DNA of 64,000 nt from Notamacropus eugenii. Its lineage: Eukaryota; Chordata; Mammalia; Diprotodontia; Macropodidae. A program made the position numbers and the translations under genes. The DNA lies in NCBI RefSeq assembly GCF_028372415.1, contig NC_092874.1, positions 335,934,651-335,998,650 of the forward strand, given 5' to 3'. The notes under the pieces are model-generated. The model saw only the letters and a list, made by a program, of their open reading frames with translations, ran no database searches and had not been told where the DNA came from. Positions 53,431-64,000 of the stretch are shown here, piece by piece; position 1 is the stretch's first letter, and every line of letters starts with the position of its first letter.

Positions 53431-53669
53431 TCTATTTAACATCACTGAATATTTAATGAAAGGGAAAACAGTACCTCACTGTCTTCAAGAGGATTTCTTT
53501 ATATACTTGTCTCTTCTTTATATGCTTGTCTCTTAATGGCCTTAAGAACAAGTTCTATAGTTTTTGTACAGTATGAAAGGAACATTTGCTTAAAACCAAA
53601 TCCTTTTCATGAGCCGTTTTGGCAACTTCTAACATTCCATTAAGAAAGAATTATCTTGAAACTCAGTAC
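53431..53669. other. Unclassified spacer between RTE-like LINE and L1
   Basis: No recognised feature. Confidence 0.5.
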
Positions 53670-53684
53670 TTTTCCCAGAATCTT

Positions 53685-56600
53685 TTAAAAAAGTTCTTAT
53701 TTTTTTATTTATTTTTAAATTAAATTATTTTATTTGTTTTCAGTGTTCCACAATCACTTTCATATATCTTAGATTTTTTTCCCCTCTCTCCTTCTCATTT
53801 CCTCCTCCCTCTCCACTCCCTCTGTGAGATGGCATACACTCTTATATAGGTTCTACATGTACATTCCCATTACATACATGTTGCACAGAAGAATTAAAAT
53901 GAATGGGAGAAACCATAAAACAAAATAAAACATAATACAAAAGAAAATGGTCTGCTTCTACCTGCAATACAATTCCATAGTTCTTTCTCTGGATGTGGAA
54001 GGTGTTTTGCCTCAAGAGTCTATTGGACATTTTTAAAGTCCTTGCATTGCAATGAAGTACTAAGTCTACCAGAAAAATCCCTCCCACACTATGGTTGTTG
54101 CTATGTACAAAGTTCTCCTGGTTCTGCTCCTTTCACTCAACATCAGTTCACGTAAGTCTTTCCAGATCTCTTTGAAGTCTTCCTGTTCACTGTTACTCAT
54201 AGCACAATAATATTCCATTACATTCATAAACCCTAACTTATTCAACCATTCCCCAATTGATGGACATTCCCATCAATTTTTTTGACCACCACAAAGAGAG
54301 TTACTATAAATATTTTTGTACATCTGGAACCCTTTCCCATTTCCATGTCTTGGGGATACAGTCTCAGAAGTGATATTGCTGAGTCAAAGGGTATGTATAT
54401 TTTTGTGACCCTATGGGCATAGCTCCAAATTACTCTCCAGAATGGCTGGATCAGTTCACAGATGCACCAGCAAGAAATTAGTGATCCAACTCTCCCACAT
54501 CTTCTCCAACATTTATCATCTTCCTGTTCTGTCATCTTAGCCAATCTGATAGGTGTGATGTGGTACCTCAGAGTTGTTTTGATTTGCATCTCTCTAATCA
54601 ATAGGATTTAGAGCCTTTTTTCATATGATTATAGATAGCTCTAATTTCTTCTTCTGAAAACTCCCTGTTCATATCCTTTGACCATTTATCAACTGGGGAA
54701 TGACTTGTATTCTTGTACATTTGACTCAGTTCTCTGTATATTTTAGAAATGAGGCCTTTATCACAGATACTAGTTGCAAAAATTCTTTCCCAGTTTTCTG
54801 CTTCCCTCATAATCTTGGTTGCACTGGGTTTGTTAGTACAAAATTTTTTCAATTTAATGTAATCAAAATTATCCATTATACATTTCATAATGTTCTCTAT
54901 CTCTTGTTTGGTCATAAATTTCTCCATTCTCCCTAAATCTGACAAATAAACTATTCCTTGGTCCCCTAATTTGTTTATAGTATCAATCTTTATACCTAGA
55001 TCATGTATCCATTTGGACTTTATCTTGTGTACAGTGTCAGCATTGGTCTATGCCCATTTTCTGCCACACTGTTACCCAGTTTTCTCAGCAATTTTTATCA
55101 AACAGTGAGTTCCTATCTCAGAAGCTGGGGTCCTTGGGTTTATCAAACAGTAGATTGCTATATTCGTTGACTACTGTGTCTTGAGTACCTAACCTATTCC
55201 ACTGGTCTATCCATCTGTTTCTTAGCCAGTACCAAGTGGTTTTTATGATTACTGTTTTATAATACAATTTGAGATCTCATAGGGCTAGGTCACCTTCCCT
55301 AGCAATTCTTTTTATTAGTTCCCTTGATATTCTGGACTTTTTGTTCTTCCAGATGAATTTTGATATTATTTTTTTCTAGCTCTAGAAAATAATTATCTGG
55401 TGGTTTGATTGTTATGGCACTGAATAAGTAAATTAATTTAGGTGTAATTGTTATTTTTATTATGTTAGCTTGGTGTACCCATGAACAACTGATGTTTTTC
55501 TACTTACTTAGATTTGACTTTATTTGAATGAAAAGTGTTTTGTAATTGTGTTGATATAGTCGCTGGGTTTGTTTTGGCATGTAGACTTCCAGATATTTTA
55601 TAGTGTCTACTGTAGCTTTAAATAGGATTTCTATTTCTATCTCTTGCAGTTGGGTTTTGTTAGTAATATAAAGAAAGGCAGATGATTTATATGGGTTTAT
55701 TTTGTAACCTGCAATTTTGCTAAAGTTGTTTATTATTTCAAGTAGTTTTTTACTTGATTCTCTGAGATTCTCTAAGTATATCATCATATCATCTGCAAAG
55801 AGTGATAACTTAGTTTCTTCTTTGCGTATTCTGATTCCTTCAATTTCTTTTTCTTCTCTTATTGCTACAGCTAGCATTTCTAATACTATATTGAATAACA
55901 GTGGTGTTAATGGACATCCTTGCTTCACCCCTGATCTTACTGGGGATGTATCTAGCTTATCTTCATTACATATAATGCTTGCTGATGGTTTTAGGTAGAT
56001 ACTGCTTATCATTTTATGCAAAGTTCTATTTATTCCTATGCTTTCCAGTGTTTTCAATAGGAATAGGGGTTGTATTTTGTCAAAAGCTTTTTCCACATCT
56101 ATTGAGATAATCATGTGGTTTCTGTTAGTTTTGTTATTGATATAATCAATAATGCTAATAGTTTTTCTAATATTGAACCAGCCCTACATTTCTGGTATAA
56201 ATCCTACCTGGTCATAATGTATTATTCTCGTAATAAGTTGCTGCATTCTTTTTGTTAATATATTATTTAAAATTTTTGCACCTATGTTCATTAGAGAAAT
56301 TAGTCTATAATTTTCTTTCTCTGCTTTGGCTCTTCCTGGTTTAGGTATTAGAACTATATTTATATCATAAAAAAATTTGGTAGGACTCCTTCTTTGACAA
56401 TTTCCCCACATAGTCTATATAGTATTGAAATTAACTGTTCTTTAAATGTTTGATAAAATTCACTTGCAAGTCCATTTGGCCCTGGAGATTTTTTCCTAGG
56501 GAGTTCATTGATGGCTTGTTCAATTTCTTTTTCTGAGATGGGGTTGTTTAAATATTCAATTTCCACTTCTGTAAATCTGGGAAATTTATGTTTTTTAAAA

Positions 56601-59600
56601 TAATCACCCACCTCATTCAGATTGTTGAATTTATGTGCATACAGTTGGGCAAACTAATTTCTAATTATTGTTCTAATTTCCTCCTCATTGGAGGTTAGTT
56701 CATCCTTTTCATTTTTGATATTGGTAACTTGGTTTTCTTCTTTCTCTTTTTTAATCAAATTGACCAAAGGTGTGTCAATTTTATTGTTTTTTTCATAAAA
56801 CCAACTCAGTTTTATTTATTAGTTCAATAGTTTTTTTGTTTTCAATTTTATTAATCTCTCCTTTGGTTTTCAGTATTTCTAATTTGATATTTGCTTGGGT
56901 ATTTTCAATTTGTTCTTTTTCTAGCTTTTTCAGCTGCATGCCCAATTCATTGATCTTCTCTTTCTCTATTTTATTCATGTAGGCATTCAAAGATATAAAA
57001 CTTCTCCTAAGAATTTCTTTTGCAGTTACCCATAAGATTTGGTAGGTTGTCTCATTATTGTCATTCTCTTGAATGAAATTGTTAATTGTTTCTATAATTT
57101 ATTGTTTAACCCACTCATTCTTTTGGATTAGATTGTTTAGTTTCCAATTAATTTTTAATTTATATTTCCATGGTCTTTGATTACATAAAACTTTTATTGC
57201 ATTATAATCTGAGAAGGATGCATTGACTACCTCTGCCTTTATGCCCTAGATTGTGAGGATTTTATGGCCTACTGCATGGCCAATTTTTGTATATGTGCCA
57301 GGTACCACTGTGAAAAAAGGTATATTTATTTCTATCCCCATTCAGTTTTCTCCAGAGATCTATCATATCTGCCTTATCCAGAGCTTTATTCACTTCTTCT
57401 TTTTGTTAATTTTGAGGTTAGATTTATCAAGTTCAGAGAGGGGGAGGTTGAGGTCCCCCTCTAGTATAGTTTTGCTATTTCTTCCTGTAATTCTCTTAAC
57501 TTCTCCTCTAAGAATCTGGATGCTATACCACTTGGAGGGTATATGTTTAGTAATGAAATTGCTTCATTTTCTATAGTGCCTTTTAGTAGGGTATGGTTTC
57601 CTTTCTTATCTCTTTTGATTAGATCTATTTCTGCTTTTGCTTTGTCTGAGATTAGGATTGCTACCCCTGCTTTTTTTATATCAGCTGAAGCACAATATAT
57701 TCTACTCCAACCTTTTACCTTTATTTACCCTGTATGTATGCCCCCATTTCAAATGTGTTTCTTGTAAACAACATGTTGTTGGATTATGGCTTTTAATCCA
57801 TTCTGTTATCTGTCTCTGTTTTATGGGAGAGTTCATCCCATTCATATTCACAGTTATGATTACTCTCTGTGTCTTTCCCTCCATCTCCTTCCCCACCCCC
57901 ATTTATGCTTTTAGTTCTCCTTTCTCCCTTCCCCTCCACAGTAGAGTTTTAATTTTTGACCACTGCCTCCCTCAGTCTTCCCTCCCTTCTTTCAGCTCCC
58001 TTCCCTTTTAATCCCCTTTCCCCTTACTACTTCTTCCATCCCTTTAAGCCTCCCCTCCTCTTTCTTTCCCCCTTCCCCTCCTACTTCTTATAGAGTTAGT
58101 TGTATTTCTATACTTAACTGAGTTTGTTGTTCTCTCCTTGAACCCAGTCAGATAAGAGTAACTCTCAAACAATGCTCATCTCCCTCCTCTCTTTCCCTCT
58201 ACTGTGATATGTTTTTGTGCCTCTTTCTGTGATGTAATTTACCTTTTCCTGACTCCTCCTTTTCATATCTCCCATTACAATCCATTTGCACTTTTAAATC
58301 ACATTTTTATCATGATATCATTTACTTTATACCACTCCTTCTGTATATATGTATATATATCCCTTTTATATATCATAATAAATATACAATTCCCAAGGTT
58401 AACAAGTATCATCTTCCCTTATAGGGATGTAAACAGTTTGCCCATATTGAATAACAAGTTTTTTCCCCCCTGTTTACCTTTTTATGCCTCTCTTGAGTCC
58501 TGTGTTTGAAGATCAAATTTTCTATTGAGATCTGGCATTTTCATTAGGAAGGTCTGGAAATCCCTTATTTCACTGAATGTCCATCTCCTTGCCTGAAATA
58601 TTATGCTCAACTTTGCTGGATAATTGATCCTTGGTTGTAGTCCCAACTCCTTTGCCTTATGGAATATCATATTTCAATCTCTCCAGTCTTTTAATGTAGA
58701 AGCTGCAAGTTCCTGCATGATCCTGACTGTAGCTCCTTGATATTTGAATTCTTTCTTTCTGGCTGCCTGCAGTATTTTCTCCTTCACTTGACAGTTCTGG
58801 AATTTGGAAACATTACTCCTTGGTGTTTTTAGTTTGGGATCCCTTTCAGGAGGTGAATGGTGAATTCTTTTGATGACTATTTTGCCCTCTGGAGCTAGGA
58901 CGTCTGGGCAATTTTCTTTGATGATTTCTTGGAAGATATTGTTCAGGCTCTTTTTTAAATTGTGGCTTTCTGGAAGACCAATAATCTTTAAATTTTCTCT
59001 CCTGTGTCTATTTTCCAGGTCAGTTGTTTTTCCAATTAGATAGTTTACATTTTCTTCTATCTTTTCATTCTTTAGATTCTGTTTGATTGATTCTTGATGT
59101 CTCATATAGTCATTAGCTTCAACTTGCCTGATTCTAATTTTTATTAAATTGTTTTCTTCAGTTAACTTTTGTATTTCCTTTTCCATCTGTCCAACTGTTC
59201 CTTTTAAGGAGTTATTTTCCGCAGTTAGGTTTTGTACTTTCTTTTCCATTTGTCCAATTTTCTTTTTAAATTCTTCTGTGATTTTTTCTTTATATTTTTA
59301 AAATCATTGGTCAGCTTTTCTTCTATTTCTCTAATTTGGCTTTTAAAATTCTTCCCAGCTCTTCAATGAATGCTGTTTGTGCTTCAGATCAGTTCATATT
59401 CCCTTCTGAAGTTTCAGGTGGGAGTACAGTCTCAATGCTGACCTCTTTGGTATTTGCGTTTTGGTCCTTGTCCCCATAGAAAGATTCTATGGTCTTTTCT
59501 TTTCTGCTTTGTTTCTTACTCATGATGATCACCCTCTTCCTGGCTTTTAAAGTAGATCTCTACATTTGGGGCACAGGAGGCTCTGTCCCACAATTCTTGT

Positions 59601-60195
59601 CCCTAAAACTTGAAGCTTTGTGTGTTGTGGCCTCTGGTTCTTTCAGCTAGAAGCTAAAATGCTGCAGCTTACCTGGTACTGAGCTGAGTGGTGTTGGAGA
59701 GCAGAGCCAGGTGAAGTCTTTTTGGGTTTCCCCAGAGTTACCCTAGAGCTAGCTGCTTCAAGTGTGGGGGAGGGGTGATCTGGCCACAGGAGGTCTCCTC
59801 TGCTGAGCTAGAGCATAGGCAAGCTCATAAGTTGGTGATCCCATCTGCGCTAGTGTCTTCCTGATTCCTCTGGGGTACTGAGGCATACCTGGGGTCCTGG
59901 TGTTGGCAGTTGTGGGCTTCACCCTGCTGAGGCTCAGAATCTTCTCCCAATTTGCTGAGGTGGGGCTGTCTGGGACAGCTCTGGTCCTGCCCTGGTCCCT
60001 TTCAGCCACAGCAAGAAGGACCCTCCTTAGCAATTTTCCTAGCCTCACGGGCTAAGAGACTATTTACCCCTTCTGCTGCTCCCACTGTTCCAGAATTTTT
60101 CCTGGGGAGATATTTTGTGGGCTCTTCAAGATCAACCACAGGAGGGAGATAGCAATTACTGATCACTTCGTCTTCTTGGCTCCCAGAAGTCATTC
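53685..60195 (-). mobile_element. Full-length but decayed L1 (6.5 kb)
   Basis: Minus strand, from right to left: 5' UTR (60.19-59.52 kb, starting as the complement of 'cttggctcccagaagtc'); ORF1 (start codon at 59523, end near 58482) with a coiled coil ('[30 protein letters not shown]') and RRM/C-terminal domain ('ENLKIIGLPE', 'KIVIKRIHHSPPERDPK'); a 0.6-kb purine-rich spacer (58.45-57.9 kb); ORF2 with endonuclease ('QETHLK', 57.73-57.80 kb) and RT ('[14 protein letters not shown]', '[34 protein letters not shown]', '[10 protein letters not shown]', 56.11-55.50 kb); and the 3' UTR to 53.69 kb. Both ORFs have several stops and frameshifts. Probable target duplication 53670-53684 / 60196-60211 (one indel, two mismatches). 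Confidence 0.93.
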
Positions 60196-60211
60196 ATTTC
60201 CCCCAAATCTT

Positions 60212-60445
60212 AAATTTTTTGGAATAGCATAAAGTCTTTTTTCCCCAACTTTGTAAGCCTCACCACCCTGTTCTATCAATAAATATATAGTCTTCCTAAG
60301 TTTTTTAGACCGTTGTCAATTTAACACAAGGTCATTCAAACTTTTGGGTTGTCTCCAGTTTCTTTGCTTCCAGTATTTCAATGGATTTTATTGTCTCTAA
60401 TTTCAGGACCAAATACTATACTGTAAATGATAACATGTCTGTTTA
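60212..60445. other. Unclassified sequence right of the L1
   Basis: AT-rich, perhaps a CR1/L3 scrap; not supportable. Confidence 0.35.
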
Positions 60446-60449
60446 TGCA

Positions 60450-60570
60450 CCATTCAATTCAGTTAAAAAAAATTAAATGCCTACTATATGTAAGGCATCG
60501 TGCTAGATGCTAGAGATACAAAGACAAAAAAATAAAGCATTTTCAGTCCATGAGGGGTCTGCCAGTCACT
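60450..60570 (-). repeat. L2 3'-end fragment
   Basis: 'attaaatgcctactatatgtaaggcatcgtgctagatgctagagatacaaagac' is the antisense L2 tail. Confidence 0.7.
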
Positions 60571-61726
60571 GGTGAGATAAAACATGGGTGTAGTTAAAGA
60601 TGATTCAATAATTAGTGGTAGGAGGGAAGGCTGAATGTTGAAGTGAGACTTTTGCAGGGGGTGGGAGGTCAAACTAATTGACAATCAAGGTTTATTTCAG
60701 TTTTATTTTAGGTAGTCCATTAAGTCAAGCTACAGGAACTGGCAAAAGACAAAATGAAGAGACCACTATTATCTTAATACACTATAAATCAACTCATATT
60801 TCAATATTTTTTATCTTTGAACACAAAATATAGAATTCATATGTAATATGAATTGCAACCTTTTCAGGTTGACAGTAAACTTACTTTATGAGGAGTTGTT
60901 ATTTTATTTAAGTTATACAAATAAAATTTATTCTTGGAATTTATATTTTAGTACCACTAAAATCGGTAATTTTGGAACCATAGGCTCTCATAAGTCTCTT
61001 AGTTTAATGGATTGGTTAAAATAGCTGTGCAAGTTAAAAATAATCAATTTATCAAAAGTTAAGTATAATTGGTAGACTATGTAATAAATACACACATGTG
61101 TATACATATATTATTATGAATGGATTGGTCTTTCTATCTCTGTCGCTGTCTTCCTGTGTGTCTGTCTGTCTCTCAAAACTTTGAAGCAGAAGGGATGTTT
61201 CAGGCTGTTTCATCAAGAGATAGGCTGGGGAAGGGTGTCTGCCTTGCTTCCCACCCAGCCATGGCAGCTGTGAGCACATAGATGACTCTGTCTCTTTGTG
61301 TTTGTTTTTTCTTGATCTTAGGTGAATGAATATTCTCAGGTGGGGAAATGTCTAGATTACCTTGTGATTTTGGAAGATCCAGGGATCTCATTAGAGGTCT
61401 CACTGGTAGTTAGAGTTAAATGGTGTCTGCCAGAGTGGTAGTGGCTGACCACAGAGGAAATATGTGCAGTGGATATGGAAAGACAGTCACTTAAGGATGG
61501 TGGCATGACCCATTGTAGTGGAGAGAAGTGACAGCTATGAACTCCGGAAAGGTATTGATCCTCTGAGTGTGGCTAAGAGGTTGGCATGTCAGAGATCTAC
61601 AACTAAGATGAACTTCATGAGTATTCCATGAAGGGAAAAAAGGATTTCCAATAATAGGAATTGGGGAGATATCATTTTAATAAAATTGTTCTTTTTTTTT
61701 AAACAAGTGATAACTTTAATTCATTA
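60571..61726. other. Unclassified intergenic sequence
   Basis: No gene. A (ca/tg)-rich patch near 61.09-61.11 kb and a 'tctgtctgtctctc' patch near 61.16 kb are the only low-complexity features. Confidence 0.5.
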
Positions 61727-61730
61727 ATGC

Positions 61731-62417
61731 TGTCAGGATATTTGGAGACACCCTGTTTCCCTGAGCCAGGGCTCAGCAAGCAGGCTTGGGATAACAACAA
61801 TCCTTTGCGCTCTGGATGATCTCACATTCTGGCAAAGTGTATTGCTTTGACTAGCACCAGATGTTCACTGAGGGAGTTATGATTTTCATATTCATCAATA
61901 ACTATTTAGATTTGTTGGAGTTTCCCCTATTACCCAGGGACCTGATGGCCAGAGGCAGCTGACATGCTGCAGCCTAACGTCATCCATCACATCTCCTGAC
62001 ATGCTCACAATCTGTTTCTTGGTAACTGCCAACTGAACCAAACCAGATACTGCACTCCTGTTCCTGCCACGCTAACTCTAGATCTGTACCCCACTGAATA
62101 ATCACAAGGTTCTATGACCCTTAAGATTTGAGAGAACTTAGGGACGATTCCCATAGGCCTGCTGTGGGAACTATTTACTCAAGACCTAAGAATGACTGTG
62201 TTGTGGTCCAGACTCTTTATGGTTTTCATGTATATAAGCCCTACCTCTTCCCCAGCAAGTTAAACCCTCCTCAGGAAGGTGAACTTCGGCTTGCCAGTGT
62301 TTTCCTCAGTCTGAAATTAATTAAACTTCTGCTTGATTCCTGATTCTCCTGTCTCTAGCCTGCTTTGTTTGGCTCTGGCCACCCACACATTAGAGACCAG
62401 TTGTTTTCCTGTCAACA
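61731..62417 (+). mobile_element. Solo LTR, endogenous retrovirus (probably class I, gamma-like)
   Basis: A 687-bp element from TGTCAGGATATT to CCTGTCAACA (TG...CA), bounded by a perfect 4-bp target duplication ATGC (61727-61730 and 62418-62421). It has a TATA box TATATAAG (62231-62238) and, 82 bp further on, an ATTAAA polyadenylation signal (62320-62325), the U3-R order expected for plus orientation. No internal genes remain. A 4-bp duplication is typical of class I elements. Confidence 0.85.
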
Positions 62418-62421
62418 ATGC

Positions 62422-64000
62422 CATAGCAAGTTTGACAAAACTTAACAAGTCTAGCCAAAGTAATTTCAGTAGCATTATAAATAACCATCCTTAAACACTG
62501 AAGACATAAATGTTGTACATAGAGTCAATAGATTAACATAGCTTTGAAAATTCACATAACCTTATAAGTACAAAGATGGGTTCACTATCACAAAAACCTT
62601 TACCACAAATTAATTACATAAATAAGTGCCCTTCTCTGAAAATTCAGTCCAAGGCTCAACTAAACTTAAGATGAAGGCACATTACAATTGCACAGTTGTT
62701 CAGCAAACAAAAAGCCCAAGTACAGAGATGCTATTGATTTCCCTTGGGGAGGAAGGGGGAGGAGGGAGAAGATAATTTCTGCCTGCAAGACACATTTGCC
62801 AAATTTTATCTTTAAATGTGTCTTAAAGTCACAATTGCCTTTCCTGAAAAAAAAGCATTTTTTTCAAATCCACATACTAATTGTATTTAAAAGAAACCAA
62901 GTCAGTTCAATTCATAATATACTTTGTACAAATAATCAGTAATTATTTCATGGAGTATTCAGGTGAGATCTAAAATTGTTGCTGTTTGTTAAAAAAAACA
63001 ACAACCAAAAAACATGTTCTTCATCTACACATACACACCATGTGGAAACCATTCGTCTTTTTCAGTGTATGCAGCATATCCAAGCATATTGCAGCATAGT
63101 CATCAATCACATAAAATAACTGTATTGCAAATCTTGCTTTTTAGAACTAAGATATTGTTCATAGAGTAAAGATCCTAGATTCTCACTGTAGTGACTTATA
63201 GTATTTATTCAAATTCACATTAGTTTTTCCATTCTGAACCTTGGTGAAAAATGCTGAAATAGAGCAAAAACAAACAGTAATAAAAACAAAAACAAAAAAC
63301 CTCTCCAGGTTCAAAAGCATCCTTGTGGCTTTAAAAAAATATGACAGATTTTGCTCTTGATTTCTTTTGTGGTTGCAAAGAACGGCTTTTGATAAACCTC
63401 TGAAACAAGTTTTTGCTGGGTCCTTCTTGTTTAGGTGAATTCACTGAAAAGGTCCTTTTCTGCCTTTGAAAAAATTTCTTCATATTTTCCTCTCACACTC
63501 TTTTATAATTTCTTATTGATGGAATATGGACATCCTGAGAACCTTAAAATCGTATGTGTTCAAGTCAACTTCAGGTTGTGTCAAAAATGTGGACAATAAC
63601 TTGCCAGCAAGATTTTCAAAGTACATTTGTCTCCAATTTCTCATTTTAGTTTAGTCACTTTAATAGCGCCTTGATTAACTTCTGGATTTGCAGGTTGCTG
63701 AGGCAGAATTGGGATTATTCATTGGAAGGGGTTCAGGTGCCGTCTGTCTGGACAGCTTGGTCAGACATGGTAGAGGGGCTGGGCTTTAGACAGAAAAGGG
63801 GCAGATTGTTGATAATGACTGTATCAGAGACGTACTCCAGAGGTTGGCAGCAAAAGGCAGCTGCAGAGGAGCAGGAGGAATGAGTATGGGCAAGGATGGG
63901 AGTGTATGCTCTAGTGGAAGATCCAGTCTCCAATCTATTCTTTAGAACTTCTCCATACCTACAACTGTTCTTTAGTGTGTGCCTTGCTATCATTGTATAT
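62422..64000. other. Low-repeat sequence of unknown nature
   Basis: About 1.6 kb with no recognisable LINE, SINE or LTR. The right end (63993-63733, minus) has an 86-codon open frame, and other short frames follow in the same direction, but I recognise no protein family. It could be a decayed retrocopy, a 3' UTR of a gene beyond the right edge, or plain intergenic DNA. Confidence 0.35.

Noticed and set aside
55500-56114. 204-codon reverse-transcriptase frame as a possible functional gene
   Set aside because: It is part of the decayed L1 ORF2 at 53.7-60.2 kb, with stops and frameshifts up- and downstream.
58674-59249. 191-codon coiled-coil frame as a host protein
   Set aside because: Coiled coil plus RRM-like words and position identify L1 ORF1.
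1-64000. CRISPR arrays, tRNA/rRNA/snRNA genes, riboswitches, operons
   Set aside because: None seen. tRNA-like strings are SINE heads, and the repeat spacing never fits a CRISPR array.

Overview
The window looks like a marsupial (metatherian) nuclear genome segment. Nearly every base outside one gene belongs to repeat families typical of marsupials: tRNA-derived CORE-SINEs of the Mar1 type ending in the '...aaaccccaaatggggtcacaaagagtcggacatgactga' tail class, MIRs, very abundant L2, CR1/L3, old L1 and HAL1, one RTE-like LINE, and solo LTRs. I cannot name the species from sequence alone. I see no bacterial, viral-genome, CRISPR or operon-like content.

One protein-coding gene is secure: TMED7 (p24 gamma family cargo receptor) on the minus strand. 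It is complete in three exons (26517-26350, 11124-10879, 7505-7269), with canonical GT-AG introns, both in phase 0, giving a 216-residue protein. Exon 1 lies in a CpG island (about 26.1-27.2 kb). Intron 1 (15.2 kb) and intron 2 (3.4 kb) are packed with repeats. The repeat-poor AT-rich stretch left of the stop codon (down to about 2 kb) is the likely long 3' UTR plus downstream spacer. In other mammals TICAM2 lies downstream of TMED7, which would place it beyond the left edge here.

Layout: 1-2 kb SINE, MIR, hAT and L1 scraps; 2-7.3 kb repeat-poor TMED7 downstream region; 7.3-26.5 kb the TMED7 gene, including an L2 (11.7-20.25 kb) interrupted by a 610-bp solo LTR and by a near-full-length antisense L1; 26.1-27.2 kb CpG-island promoter; 27.2-38.8 kb upstream intergenic DNA with composite SINEs, a HAL1 element and LINE scraps; 38.8-43.7 kb a near-full-length antisense L2 split by a MIR, an LTR-like insert and an L1; 43.7-45.5 kb an antisense CR1/L3 split by two SINEs; 48.6-53.4 kb a sense RTE-like LINE split by an L1 with a perfect 15-bp target duplication; 53.7-60.2 kb a 6.5-kb antisense L1; 61.7-62.4 kb a solo LTR with a 4-bp target duplication; 62.4-64 kb unclassified low-repeat sequence.

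No convincing new biological system is present. The observations most worth a second look are a 148-bp L2 segment that occurs twice, 2.8 kb apart, at about 97% identity despite L2 being ancient; the HAL1 (ORF1 without ORF2) element; a long one-sided purine/pyrimidine spacer between ORF1 and ORF2 in both long L1 copies; complementary ends on the RTE-like LINE; a G-rich tandem repeat immediately after the first TMED7 splice donor; and the readable order of nested insertions.
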